15,025 nucleotides of DNA, from contig CAZKWE010000044.1 in assembly GCA_964556545.1 (NCBI GenBank), positions 1-15,025 on the forward strand. Reading direction: 5' to 3'. This document shows, piece by piece, positions 7,018-14,752 of this stretch. Position 1 is the stretch's first letter. Each line of letters opens with the position of its first letter. Origin of the DNA: JALSKU01 sp964556545. Lineage in GTDB: Bacteria; Campylobacterota; Campylobacteria; Campylobacterales; JALSKU01. A program made the position numbers and the translations under genes. Below the pieces are notes generated by a model. It ran no database searches. It was not told where the DNA came from and worked only from the letters and a program-made list of their open reading frames with translations.

Positions 7018-8456
7018 ATATATTTGATTTATCAAAAGAGGGAAGAAAAGGAGTAAAGCTTCCAAAAAATGATATAAACACTAAAGTTAAAATTCCTGAC
7101 AATTTAAAAAGAAAAAAAGATGCTAAATTGCCTGAACTTAGTGAGCTTGATGTTGTCAGACATTTTACAAGGCTTTCATCAAAAAACTTTTCGATAGATA
7201 AAAACTTTTATCCGCTTGGTTCTTGCACTATGAAATACAATCCGAAAATTGAAGAAAAAGCAGCTGCACTTGAAAAGTTTTCAAATGTTCATCCTATGAC
7301 CGTCTCAAATGATATAATGCTAAAAGATATACAGGGTTCTTTGGAAGTTATTGATATGAGCGAAAAATTGCTTTGCGAGATAACGGGAATGGATGCTTTT
7401 ACCCTTATGCCTCAGGCAGGAGCACATGGAGAAATGACAGGAATTATGCTTATAGATGCTTATCATAAAAGTAAAGGCAACAAAAAAAGATATGTTATCG
7501 TTCCGGACTCTTCACATGGCACAAATCCGGCAACTGCAGCTATGGTAGGATATGAAGTTATTACTGTCAAAAGTGATAAAGAAGGGGTTATGAATCTTGA
7601 AGAGTTTAAAAATGCTATGAGCGATGAGGTAGCTGCTGTTATGCTTACCGTTCCAAATACTTTGGGTTTATTTAATCCCTATATAAAAGAAATTTGCGAT
7701 ATTGCTCACTCGCATGATGCATTGATGTATTATGACGGGGCAAATCTAAATGCAATATTGGGAATTGTAAGACCCGGAGATTTGGGATTTGATGTAACTC
7801 ATTTAAATCTTCATAAAACTTTTGCCACGCCTCATGGGGGCGGAGGTCCCGGAAGCGGTCCGGTTGGTGTCAAAGAGTTTTTAAGAGAGTTTTTGCCAAA
7901 TTTACAAATAGAAAAAGAAAATGGATATTATAAGATTAAAAAACCGATAAAAACCTCCATAGGAAGAGTTTCTCCGTTTTTTGGCAATTATATGGTAACT
8001 TTGAGGGCATTGGTATATATCCTTATAGTTGGAGGGGAAGGACTTAAAAATGTAAGCAAAAAAGCAGTTTTGAATGCAAATTATATTAGAACAAAATTAA
8101 AAAAATATTATGATATGCCTTATGATAAACCTTGTATGCATGAGTGTGTGTTAAGTGCTAAAACTCTTGCTAAAGAGTATGGAGTAAAAGCTTTGGATAT
8201 CGCAAAATACTTGCTTGATTTTGACCTTCATGCACCGACAATTTACTTTCCTTTGATAGTCAAAGAGGCCATGATGATAGAGCCTACTGAAACTGAAAGC
8301 AAAGAGAGTATTGATTATTTTTGCAAAAAGATGATAGATGCATCTGTTTTGGCAAGAGAAAATGCTGAGAGTTTTAAAGATTTTCCAAAAACCACACCGG
8401 TAAGCAGACCGAATGAAACAAAAGCAGCAAGAGAACTTGATATATGCCAGAAATAG
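7014..8456 (+). CDS. gcvPB: Glycine dehydrogenase (decarboxylating) subunit 2, P protein beta half
   Basis: This 480-residue C-terminal half of the split, PLP-dependent P protein is full length. Conserved parts include FYPLGSCTMKYNPK (65-78), MPQAGAHGEMTGIM (132-145), PDSSHGTNPATAAM (164-177) and HLNLHKTFATPHGGGGPGSG (263-282). Lys268 within NLHKTF is the expected PLP Schiff-base lysine. The C-terminal EPTETESKESIDYF is also typical. Split P proteins occur in Gram-positive bacteria, archaea and many deep-branching lineages, whereas E. coli has one long GcvP. Its 3' end overlaps the octanoyltransferase gene by 13 nt. Confidence 0.97.
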   Translation: MNIFDLSKEGRKGVKLPKNDINTKVKIPDNLKRKKDAKLPELSELDVVRHFTRLSSKNFSIDKNFYPLGSCTMKYNPKIEEKAAALEKFSNVHPMTVSNDIMLKDIQGSLEVIDMSEKLLCEITGMDAFTLMPQAGAHGEMTGIMLIDAYHKSKGNKKRYVIVPDSSHGTNPATAAMVGYEVITVKSDKEGVMNLEEFKNAMSDEVAAVMLTVPNTLGLFNPYIKEICDIAHSHDALMYYDGANLNAILGIVRPGDLGFDVTHLNLHKTFATPHGGGGPGSGPVGVKEFLREFLPNLQIEKENGYYKIKKPIKTSIGRVSPFFGNYMVTLRALVYILIVGGEGLKNVSKKAVLNANYIRTKLKKYYDMPYDKPCMHECVLSAKTLAKEYGVKALDIAKYLLDFDLHAPTIYFPLIVKEAMMIEPTETESKESIDYFCKKMIDASVLARENAESFKDFPKTTPVSRPNETKAARELDICQK

Positions 8457-9103
8457 CAGAGTTTAGAGTTATTGTCGATAAAGAATGTTTTAGTGCCCAA
8501 AAAAATATGAGTATCGACAAAGAATTGTTTTTAAATTTTCAAAAAGATGACAAGAGTATATTGAGACTATATAGTTGGGAAGACTCTTTTACCTATGGAG
8601 TTTCTCAAAAACTTGAAGAACTTGATTTTGAATATGGAAAAAGTAGTGCAAAAAGGATAACGGGAGGAGGCATACTTCTTCATGGAAATGATATATCATA
8701 TTGTATTATAACTTCAGCAAAGACTTTTAAAAGTATCAGTGTTAAAAAAAGTTATGAATTTCTATGCGGATTTATACTGGAGTTTTATAAAAGTTTAGGT
8801 TTAAATCCTGCCTTTGCAAAAGATATAGAACATATAAAGCTTTGCAAAAGTCCATTTTGTCAAGTCGGTTTTGAACCATATGATATCATTATACATGGTA
8901 AAAAAATAGGCGGAAATGCACAAAAGAGAAGTAAAGACAAGATATTGCAGCACGGTTCAATACCATATAAAAGATCACACCATCCAAAAGGAGGTTACTC
9001 TTTGGAAGATTTCGGGATAAAACTGAGTAAAGATGAAGCAATAAAGAAGTTAATAGAAAGTTTTAGGAGAACATATGATAGCAAGAAAACCCGAATGGCT
9101 TAG
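8444..9103 (+). CDS. LipM-type octanoyltransferase (LplA/LipB/BPL fold)
   Basis: This 219-residue protein belongs to the biotin/lipoate transferase fold. It shows RITGGGILLHGNDISY (71-86), matching the RRxTGGGAxxH motif that binds the acyl group, then DIIIHGKKIGGNAQKR (147-162) and LQHGSI (168-173). Cys139 in SPFCQVGFEPYDI lies eight residues before Asp147, the same spacing as the catalytic cysteine of LipM, and Lys154 is at the conserved lysine position. It therefore probably moves octanoate from octanoyl-ACP to GcvH, although lipoate ligase activity cannot be excluded. It is shorter than LipM (about 280) and lacks the LplA accessory C-terminal domain. It overlaps gcvPB by 13 nt and lipA by 29 nt. 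The first ATG is kept because residues 5-30 align with the family N-terminus (NMSIDKELF). Confidence 0.8.
   Translation: MPEIAEFRVIVDKECFSAQKNMSIDKELFLNFQKDDKSILRLYSWEDSFTYGVSQKLEELDFEYGKSSAKRITGGGILLHGNDISYCIITSAKTFKSISVKKSYEFLCGFILEFYKSLGLNPAFAKDIEHIKLCKSPFCQVGFEPYDIIIHGKKIGGNAQKRSKDKILQHGSIPYKRSHHPKGGYSLEDFGIKLSKDEAIKKLIESFRRTYDSKKTRMA
9065..9070 (+). promoter_or_regulatory. Ribosome binding site deciding the lipA start
   Basis: AGGAGA lies 4-5 nt before ATG 9075 and is still inside the upstream transferase gene. It supports the long 29-nt overlap between the two genes over any later start. Confidence 0.55.
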
Positions 9104-9920
9104 AAAGAAAGTTTCATTTCAAGCCAAAAAAGAGACTGACGAGCTTTTAAAGGATATCGGTATAGCTACCATATGTCAAGAGGCAAGTTGTCCTAATATA
9201 TCCGAATGTTTTAGTAAAAAACAGGCAACTTTTTTAATATTGGGTACTATATGTACCAGAGCCTGTACATTTTGTGATGTAAGCAGAGGCAAGCCGAAGC
9301 CGGTTGATGAGAGTGAAATTTGGAGAGTCGTAGAGGCGGTTAAAAGAATGAAACTTGAAAATGTTGTTATAACCAGCGTAACAAGAGATGATTTGAGTGA
9401 CGGAGGAGCAGAGCATTTTGTAAAATGTGTAAAAGCTTTAAAAAAGATGAAACCTGATATCAAGATAGAGCTTCTTATACCTGATTTAAATGAAGATAGA
9501 AATTCTATTTTTAAAGTATCAAACAGTGGTGCTGATATCGTCGGACACAATGTAGAAACTGTTCCAAGAAGGTATGATGTAAGAGGAGGGTCTGAGTATC
9601 GGAAATCTTTAAGGGTTTTAAAACTTATAAAAGAAGCAAATCCGCATATAAAAACAAAAAGTGCTATAATGCTTGGGCTTGGAGAAACAGAAAATGAGGT
9701 TATAGATGTTTTTGAAGATTTAAGAGAAGCAGACTGTAATTTTTTAAGTATTGGACAGTATCTCTCGCCTTCAAAAAAACATACACCTGTTTTAGAATAT
9801 ATCCACCCGCATCAATTTGACAGATATAAGCACTTAGCCCTTGAAATGGGTTTTGATTTTGTTATGAGTTCGCCATATACCAGAAGTTCATATATGGCAC
9901 ACAAATATTTAAGTACTTGA
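9075..9920 (+). CDS. lipA: Lipoyl synthase, radical SAM
   Basis: This 281-residue protein inserts two sulfur atoms into protein-bound octanoate to make lipoyl groups. Both cluster motifs are complete. The auxiliary site is CQEASCPNISEC (Cys34, Cys39, Cys45), and the radical SAM site is CTRACTFC (Cys60, Cys64, Cys67). The conserved SVTRDDLSDGGA (100-111), GHNVETVPRRYDVRG and the C-terminal RSSYMA (270-275) confirm LipA; the Ser of RSSY coordinates the auxiliary cluster in known structures. The only lipoyl-domain substrate in this window is GcvH. The auxiliary cluster is consumed as the sulfur source, so demand on Fe-S assembly is high, and a suf operon lies just upstream in divergent orientation. 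Confidence 0.97.
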   Translation: MIARKPEWLRKKVSFQAKKETDELLKDIGIATICQEASCPNISECFSKKQATFLILGTICTRACTFCDVSRGKPKPVDESEIWRVVEAVKRMKLENVVITSVTRDDLSDGGAEHFVKCVKALKKMKPDIKIELLIPDLNEDRNSIFKVSNSGADIVGHNVETVPRRYDVRGGSEYRKSLRVLKLIKEANPHIKTKSAIMLGLGETENEVIDVFEDLREADCNFLSIGQYLSPSKKHTPVLEYIHPHQFDRYKHLALEMGFDFVMSSPYTRSSYMAHKYLST

Positions 9921-9945
9921 CTAAAAATATAGGAATAAAACTAAA

Positions 9946-11298
9946 ATGAAAAAATATGATATATGCATTATAGGTGCAGGACCTGCGGGATATAAAGCCG
10001 CTTTGATACTTGCAAAAAATGGTAAAAATGTTCTTTTGATTGATAAAAATGAAAAAAGAATTGGCGGAACTTGTCTGAATGAGGGATGTATACCTGCCAA
10101 AAACTATCTTGAAAGTGCAAATTATCTTGGAAAGTTCTCTTATTTTGCAAGTAGAGGATTGAAAGGAAAAACAGATGATTTTGATATCCGTCTTTTAAAA
10201 ACGAAAACGGATGAATTACTTGATACTTTAAGATTGGGATTGCAAAAAAAACTGAGTATCGGCGGAGTAAAATTTGAGTATGGAGAAGCTGTTTTTATTT
10301 CAAAAAATGAAGTAAAAGTCAATGATAAAATCATACAAGCTGACAAATTTATCATTGCAACCGGCTCTATACACAAAGAGCATCCTGTTTTGGCAATAGA
10401 CGAAAAGTATATTATTTCCAGTAAAGAAGTTTTCAAACTTGAAAAATTACCAAAAGATATACTTATTGTCGGAGCCGGAGCTATCGGGTGCGAATTTGCA
10501 AACTTTTTTAATTTTACAGGCTCAAATGTACACCTGTGTGAGTTTACTTCCTCAATTTTACCATTTGAGGATAAAGATGTATCGGATACCGTGCAAAGAG
10601 AGTATAAAAAACAAGGTATCAAAGTTGATATCAACACTACGGTAAAAGAGTACGGGATAATCAATAAAAAAATTATTGTTACTTTTGAAAAAAACGGTAA
10701 AACTTTTGATGGTGCTTTTGATAAAGTTCTCATATCCATAGGGAGAATACCAAATACAAAGCAAATTGGACTTGATAAAGCAGGAGTAAAAAGTGATGAA
10801 AGAGGTTTTGTTGAAATTGACTCTTTGTATAAAACAACAAATGAGCATATATATGCCATAGGCGATGTTGTAGCAACTCCGTCATTGGCTCATATGGCCT
10901 CTTATGAAGCAAAAAAAATTGCTTTTGATATACTTAAATTTGCTCCGTTAAAAGAGTCTGTAATTCCAAATGTAGTTTTTGCTACTCCGCAAGTAGGAAG
11001 TGTGGGAGAAAACGAGAAAAGCCTGAAAGAAAAAGAGATACCGTACAATGTAAAAAAACTTTTTTTAAAATCTTTGGGTATGCCGAAAATAAAAGGAAAC
11101 GACAGTGGCTTTGTAAAACTTTTATTTGATGAGCGGGAATTTCTTATAGGAGCTTCTCTTGTAGGATATGATATGACGGAAATCATAAATCAAGTGGCAA
11201 TTTGTATAAATGCGAAGTTAAAAAAAGATGACATACTTTCGATGATATTTGCCCATCCTACAATGAGTGAAAGTTTTTATAAAACTTTGGAGGGTTGA
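9946..11298 (+). CDS. lpd: Dihydrolipoamide dehydrogenase (glycine cleavage L protein)
   Basis: This 450-residue flavoprotein disulfide reductase reoxidises dihydrolipoyl-GcvH with NAD+. The FAD-binding motif GAGPAG is at 10-15, and the redox disulfide GGTCLNEGCIPAK gives Cys43 and Cys48. The NAD-binding GAGAIGCEFA is mid-chain, a second FAD contact is AIGDVVATPSLAHMA, and the C-terminal catalytic pair is in HPTMSE (His437, Glu442). The motif has Glu and Ala where many E3 proteins have Val and Ser (TCLNVGCIPSK), a small change. It starts 25 nt after lipA with a weak, distant AGGA site and is the last gene of the operon. A more general E3 role is unlikely to be visible here, since no other lipoyl complex is encoded nearby. 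Confidence 0.94.
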   Translation: MKKYDICIIGAGPAGYKAALILAKNGKNVLLIDKNEKRIGGTCLNEGCIPAKNYLESANYLGKFSYFASRGLKGKTDDFDIRLLKTKTDELLDTLRLGLQKKLSIGGVKFEYGEAVFISKNEVKVNDKIIQADKFIIATGSIHKEHPVLAIDEKYIISSKEVFKLEKLPKDILIVGAGAIGCEFANFFNFTGSNVHLCEFTSSILPFEDKDVSDTVQREYKKQGIKVDINTTVKEYGIINKKIIVTFEKNGKTFDGAFDKVLISIGRIPNTKQIGLDKAGVKSDERGFVEIDSLYKTTNEHIYAIGDVVATPSLAHMASYEAKKIAFDILKFAPLKESVIPNVVFATPQVGSVGENEKSLKEKEIPYNVKKLFLKSLGMPKIKGNDSGFVKLLFDEREFLIGASLVGYDMTEIINQVAICINAKLKKDDILSMIFAHPTMSESFYKTLEG

Positions 11299-11325
11299 TA
11301 ATTAGGTGCTTAACCTTTAAAAACT

Positions 11326-12633
11326 TTATTCCGTACTTTTGTTAAACAAATCTATTGTTTGTTTTTTGATAGTTCTATGGGTTGTCATTCTCAATCCCAG
11401 TTCCACGGCAACAGCAAGGGCGAAAGCCATTATCATATAATAACCGATATGCGGATTGTGTTCGTAAGTGTAATAAAGTGTAAGTCCGACTATAGCAAAT
11501 ATGGCTATGATGGAAGATACTATCAAAAATACATTGGCTCCGGTTTGTTTTATCTTTATCAAATGCCCGATATGAGTAAAGCCTTGTACAATCAGCACAA
11601 CAAGAGTTGCTACAGTAGTAATTTCGGTTAAGTTGAAAAAGATAATCATCGGAATAATTAAAATCGTACTTATGACAAGCCCTTCATTGGAGTTAAATAT
11701 ATTGTATTCGTAAATATTCGGCAGATTTCCCTCTTTTGCCATGGTGTAACCTATCTCTGTTGTTGCATAAAGTGATGCATTTATAGCCGAAGCAGTTGCC
11801 AAAAGTGCGGTGGCTGCAATGATTTTAAATCCATACTGTCCAAATATTGGTTTTGCAGCCTCAGCCAAAGCATAATCCTTTGTTTTGATAATTTCATTCA
11901 ATGGAAGATTGCCAAGTACGGCAAAACTGACAAGTATATACAATACCGCTACCAAAGATATGGCTATAATCATTGCCTTTAGCATATTTTTACTGGGGTT
12001 ATACATATCTTCTACCGTATTGGTTATCACACTAAAACCCTGATATGCAAAAAATGTCAAACCTATAGCAAAAAGCATATCTTTTACAGGAGGCATATCT
12101 TTAATACTTAACAGTTCGGGATTGATATTGAAAAGTGCCGCTATGGTAAAAGTTATCAATATGGTCAGTTTTATAATTACTATAAGATTTTCCGATTTGG
12201 CTACAAGTGAAGCTCCTATAAGATTTATGATGCCAAAAAGCACAACTATGCCAACTGCATATATATTGGTCCAAAATTCAGAGTATCCGTGCATAAAAGT
12301 TGCAGCATAAACTCCAAAAGATTTTGCAACGGCCGCTATGGCTATAAGACCGGAAATATAAAACAAAACTCCCAAAGAACCTGAAAATATTCCCTCTGCA
12401 TAACACTGTACCAAAAATTCTACTATACCGCCTCTTGATGGATATCTAAGTGATAATTTTGCCAAAGAATATCCGCTAAGCATTGCGGCAATACCGCCAA
12501 ATACAAAAGATATCCATACAATATTGCCGGCAATAGCGCCTGCTTCACCTATGATGATAAATATACCGGCACCAACCATAGAGCCGATACCAAGCATAAC
12601 CGCACTTGTTACACCGAAAGCCTTTTTGTCCAT
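11326..12633 (-). CDS. APC-superfamily amino acid permease
   Basis: This 435-residue inner-membrane protein consists of about twelve hydrophobic segments with short loops. The first helix contains GIGSMVGAGIF (15-25), the substrate-binding unwound motif of APC transporters. The middle contains FFAYQGFSVITNTVEDMYNP (194-213), also typical. The block GNLPLNEIIK...ATASAINASLYA...MAKEGNLP (241-305) closely matches the second permease in this window. It most likely imports or exchanges an amino acid by proton coupling; the substrate cannot be read from sequence. It follows the HdeD-like gene by 5 nt, with an AGG site overlapping that gene's stop, so the two are probably co-transcribed. Its 3' end faces lpd with 27 nt between. 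Confidence 0.9.
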   Translation of the reverse strand: MDKKAFGVTSAVMLGIGSMVGAGIFIIIGEAGAIAGNIVWISFVFGGIAAMLSGYSLAKLSLRYPSRGGIVEFLVQCYAEGIFSGSLGVLFYISGLIAIAAVAKSFGVYAATFMHGYSEFWTNIYAVGIVVLFGIINLIGASLVAKSENLIVIIKLTILITFTIAALFNINPELLSIKDMPPVKDMLFAIGLTFFAYQGFSVITNTVEDMYNPSKNMLKAMIIAISLVAVLYILVSFAVLGNLPLNEIIKTKDYALAEAAKPIFGQYGFKIIAATALLATASAINASLYATTEIGYTMAKEGNLPNIYEYNIFNSNEGLVISTILIIPMIIFFNLTEITTVATLVVLIVQGFTHIGHLIKIKQTGANVFLIVSSIIAIFAIVGLTLYYTYEHNPHIGYYMIMAFALAVAVELGLRMTTHRTIKKQTIDLFNKSTE

Positions 12634-12638
12634 CGAAT

Positions 12639-13217
12639 TTACCTGTCAAGTTTTTTTATATTGTTTCCCATAAAAAGCAGTGTCAAGCCGTCAAAAAACA
12701 GACTTATCCCTACATATATGCCTATAAGCCATGCTTCTTGTATGATTGACGGCCAAGATATAAGAAATATTACACCAAGTCCTATGGATATAAAACCGTT
12801 TAATGACCAAATCCACCATCCTCTATTTGGTCTCATAGATGACCCGAGTGCAAATCCGGCAAATCCGTCAAGAAAAAAGTATATGGCAAACAAAAGTCCG
12901 ACAGCTGCTATACCGCTTACAGGATCAAACAGAACAAAAAGCCCGGTACCTACAAGCAGGAGAGTTTTTAGCCATCCAAGCCAATCTTCTTTATTGCTTA
13001 TAAAAGTAAAATAACCTGTGGATATACCGGCAAATATCATAATCCATGCTACAAATGCAACAGTTACAAGAGATGCATACATAGGATATATAAAAGCAAT
13101 GATGCCTAAAATGCTCATTAATACACCTGTTATGGTTGAGTATTTGCCAAATTTTGCTAAAATATCCTGTTCTTTTGGAAATGATTTAAAATCCCACATT
13201 TTTGACTCCTTTGTCAA
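12639..13217 (-). CDS. HdeD-like (DUF308) six-helix membrane protein
   Basis: This 192-residue protein has six hydrophobic segments, at about 26-46, 50-74, 83-98, 101-125, 133-154 and 163-184, arranged as paired repeats. The pattern of a FxxGIxxGYFTF helix, GTGLFVLFDP, FFLDGFAGFALG, a charged RPNRGWW turn and a repeat FFDGLTLLFMG is that of HdeD/DUF308 proteins. E. coli HdeD is linked to acid resistance at high cell density, but most family members have no established biochemical role. The start is supported by AAAGGAGT 5-6 nt upstream and a TATAAT box 30 nt upstream. It is the first gene of a two-gene unit with the permease that follows. Confidence 0.85.
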   Translation of the reverse strand: MTKESKMWDFKSFPKEQDILAKFGKYSTITGVLMSILGIIAFIYPMYASLVTVAFVAWIMIFAGISTGYFTFISNKEDWLGWLKTLLLVGTGLFVLFDPVSGIAAVGLLFAIYFFLDGFAGFALGSSMRPNRGWWIWSLNGFISIGLGVIFLISWPSIIQEAWLIGIYVGISLFFDGLTLLFMGNNIKKLDR

Positions 13218-13246
13218 TATTTTATCTAAAAGATGCCTCTAATGAA

Positions 13247-13252
13247 ATTATA
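13247..13252 (-). promoter_or_regulatory. -10 box upstream of the HdeD-like gene
   Basis: The minus strand reads TATAAT 29 nt before the HdeD-like ATG. The -35 position (about 13270-13275) is not a good match to consensus and partly coincides with one of two AAACAAAT direct repeats, which suggests control by an activator or repressor. Confidence 0.5.
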
Positions 13253-13264
13253 CTTCCAAAAAGT

Positions 13265-13293
13265 AAACAAATAGTGTTAGCTGGCAAACAAAT
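13265..13293. repeat. Two AAACAAAT direct repeats, 21 bp apart
   Basis: The plus strand has AAACAAAT at 13265-13272 and again at 13286-13293, start-to-start 21 bp or two helical turns. They cover the -35 region and the stretch just upstream of the HdeD-like promoter. In AT-rich DNA an 8-mer repeat can arise by chance, so a regulator site is only a suggestion. Confidence 0.35.
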
Positions 13294-13301
13294 CCGGTTT
13301 T

Positions 13302-14603
13302 TTAATTTTTTAAAGTGATTACAGCTCTTTTGCTAAAAATAAATTCCAAAATAAATATGCAAATATATGACAATCCTATCCAATAAAGAGTTTCTTTGCT
13401 GTGTTCTAAAAGATAGTATATCAGAATAAACCAAGATAACAGCGATAGAAACAGAGCTATTAAAGGAATATAAAAGGCGATACTTATTTTTTTTGACATT
13501 TTATAAGCTGAAAAATTTATAGAAGCGAAAATCAAAAGAAAACTCGAACTTGAAAAAGCGGATATTATAGTCAAATTGCCAAGATTTACAAACAGTATTG
13601 TGATAATGCTTATTATGGTTAAACTTGCCCAGGGTATATTTTTCGTTCTCTCTCTCATGGAAAATAGTTTTGGAAGAGCTTTTTGTTGAGCCATAACTTT
13701 CCCAAGTCTTGCCGTACCAAAAAGTGTGGCATTTATAGCTGATGCCGTGGAGAGAATTGCTCCTATGGAGATAAGCATAAAGCCGGCATTTCCCAAAAAA
13801 GGCTTTGCAGCTATAGCAAGAGCATCTTCTTTGTATTTTATAATTTCATTGGGAGTTAGATTACCAATAGCCACAAGAGATACAAGTATATATATGATGA
13901 TCGTTATAGCTATAGAGTACATAATGCCTTTTGGCAGGTTGTTTTGAGGATCTTTCATCTCGTTTACCGCATTTGGAATCAGTTCGAACCCCTCATAAGC
14001 TACAAATATCAAAGCCGCACCCATTAAAACTCCAATTTCACCAGTATTAAACAGAGGAAAAATATGGTCAGATTTGATGTGAAAAAGTCCGATAGCCGCA
14101 AATAAAAAGAGTATGACTACTTTGATGATAACGATAATATCTTCAGTATGTCCAGCCGCTTTGACACCGTACAGGTTTACTCCGAGAAATATTAAAATAA
14201 TGCCTGATTCAAGCAGATGGCTTATAGCTTTTTGATGAATGGTATCTGCAAACATTCCGCTTCCGTAAACACCGAAAGTGTATGCATACAAAGAGAGTGT
14301 TCCTATATATCCGACTATTAGCAACCAACCTCCAAGAGCCGCAATATTTTGGTGAGTAAAAGCTTTTTCAAGATATGTAAAACTACCCCCTTCATCTCTA
14401 AAAGAGAGTCCAAGTTTAGAGTATGACCATCCGGTGAGAAGTGCTATGATGCCGCCTATTAAAAAAGCAATCGGAGCTGCATGTCCGGATAGGTTTGCCG
14501 AGAGTCCTAAGACTGAAAAGATTCCTCCTCCAACCATTCCTCCTACTCCCATGGCTATAAGTTCTTTGAGTCCGAGTTTGTCTTCTTGGGCTGTTTTTTT
14601 CAC
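13302..14603 (-). CDS. APC-superfamily amino acid permease (GTG start)
   Basis: The chosen start is GTG at 14603, preceded six bases earlier by AAGGAG, giving 433 residues. The frame is open to an ATG at 14693, but a TATAAT promoter box lies inside that extension and the extra 30 residues have no family likeness. The protein has about twelve membrane segments. GVGGMVGGGIF (19-29) is the APC helix-1 motif, and FVAYEGFELIPNAVNEMKDP is the equivalent of the other permease's mid-protein segment. In the GNL...ALP block it matches the other permease at about 36 of 65 residues by eye. It is likely an inner-membrane amino acid transporter of unknown substrate, separated from the HdeD-like gene by 84 nt that contain a promoter, so probably a separate transcript. 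Confidence 0.88.
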   Translation of the reverse strand: MKKTAQEDKLGLKELIAMGVGGMVGGGIFSVLGLSANLSGHAAPIAFLIGGIIALLTGWSYSKLGLSFRDEGGSFTYLEKAFTHQNIAALGGWLLIVGYIGTLSLYAYTFGVYGSGMFADTIHQKAISHLLESGIILIFLGVNLYGVKAAGHTEDIIVIIKVVILFLFAAIGLFHIKSDHIFPLFNTGEIGVLMGAALIFVAYEGFELIPNAVNEMKDPQNNLPKGIMYSIAITIIIYILVSLVAIGNLTPNEIIKYKEDALAIAAKPFLGNAGFMLISIGAILSTASAINATLFGTARLGKVMAQQKALPKLFSMRERTKNIPWASLTIISIITILFVNLGNLTIISAFSSSSFLLIFASINFSAYKMSKKISIAFYIPLIALFLSLLSWFILIYYLLEHSKETLYWIGLSYICIFILEFIFSKRAVITLKN

Positions 14604-14609
14604 ATATTT

Positions 14610-14615
14610 CTCCTT
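14610..14615 (-). promoter_or_regulatory. Ribosome binding site fixing the GTG start
   Basis: The minus strand reads AAGGAG, then AAATAT, then GTG. The ATG that overlaps this GTG is followed at once by TGA, so only the GTG can be used. Confidence 0.65.
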
Positions 14616-14625
14616 TCTATCAAAA

Positions 14626-14631
14626 ATTATA
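14626..14631 (-). promoter_or_regulatory. -10 box of the upstream permease
   Basis: TATAAT on the minus strand (GGTATAATTTTTG), 23 nt before the GTG start. Transcription from here would begin around 14615-14622, downstream of the alternative ATG at 14693. Confidence 0.5.
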
Positions 14632-14643
14632 CCGTAAAAATTG

Positions 14644-14752
14644 TTAAAAAGGATCACATTTTTCAATGAGTTTTTCGATATCTTTAACGGCAAGATAACC
14701 TCTTTTGCTTATGATAAGCACCTAACCAAAAAGTTCAATAAATCTCTTGACC
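14644..14752 (-). other. Possible degraded coding remnant with in-frame stop
   Basis: Between the DUF4143 gene stop and the permease promoter, the minus strand reads ...RFIELFG, TAG (14722-14724), then VLIISKRGYLAVKDIEKLIE and KCDPF before TAA 14644-14646. The composition looks protein-like and the frame carries on across the TAG, as in a decayed gene end. I do not recognise a family, and there is no start codon with a ribosome site. It may equally be ordinary intergenic DNA. Confidence 0.25.

Noticed and set aside
10140..10859. Long minus-strand open frame of 239 codons inside lpd
   Set aside because: It is a frame shadow of the well-conserved lpd gene, serine/phenylalanine/leucine rich, with no ribosome site or family likeness.
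11291..11317. Terminator between lpd and the permease
   Set aside because: AGGGTT/AACCTT (with one G-U pair and a 15-nt loop) and the nested AGGT/ACCT stem are weak, and no clean T-run follows on either strand.
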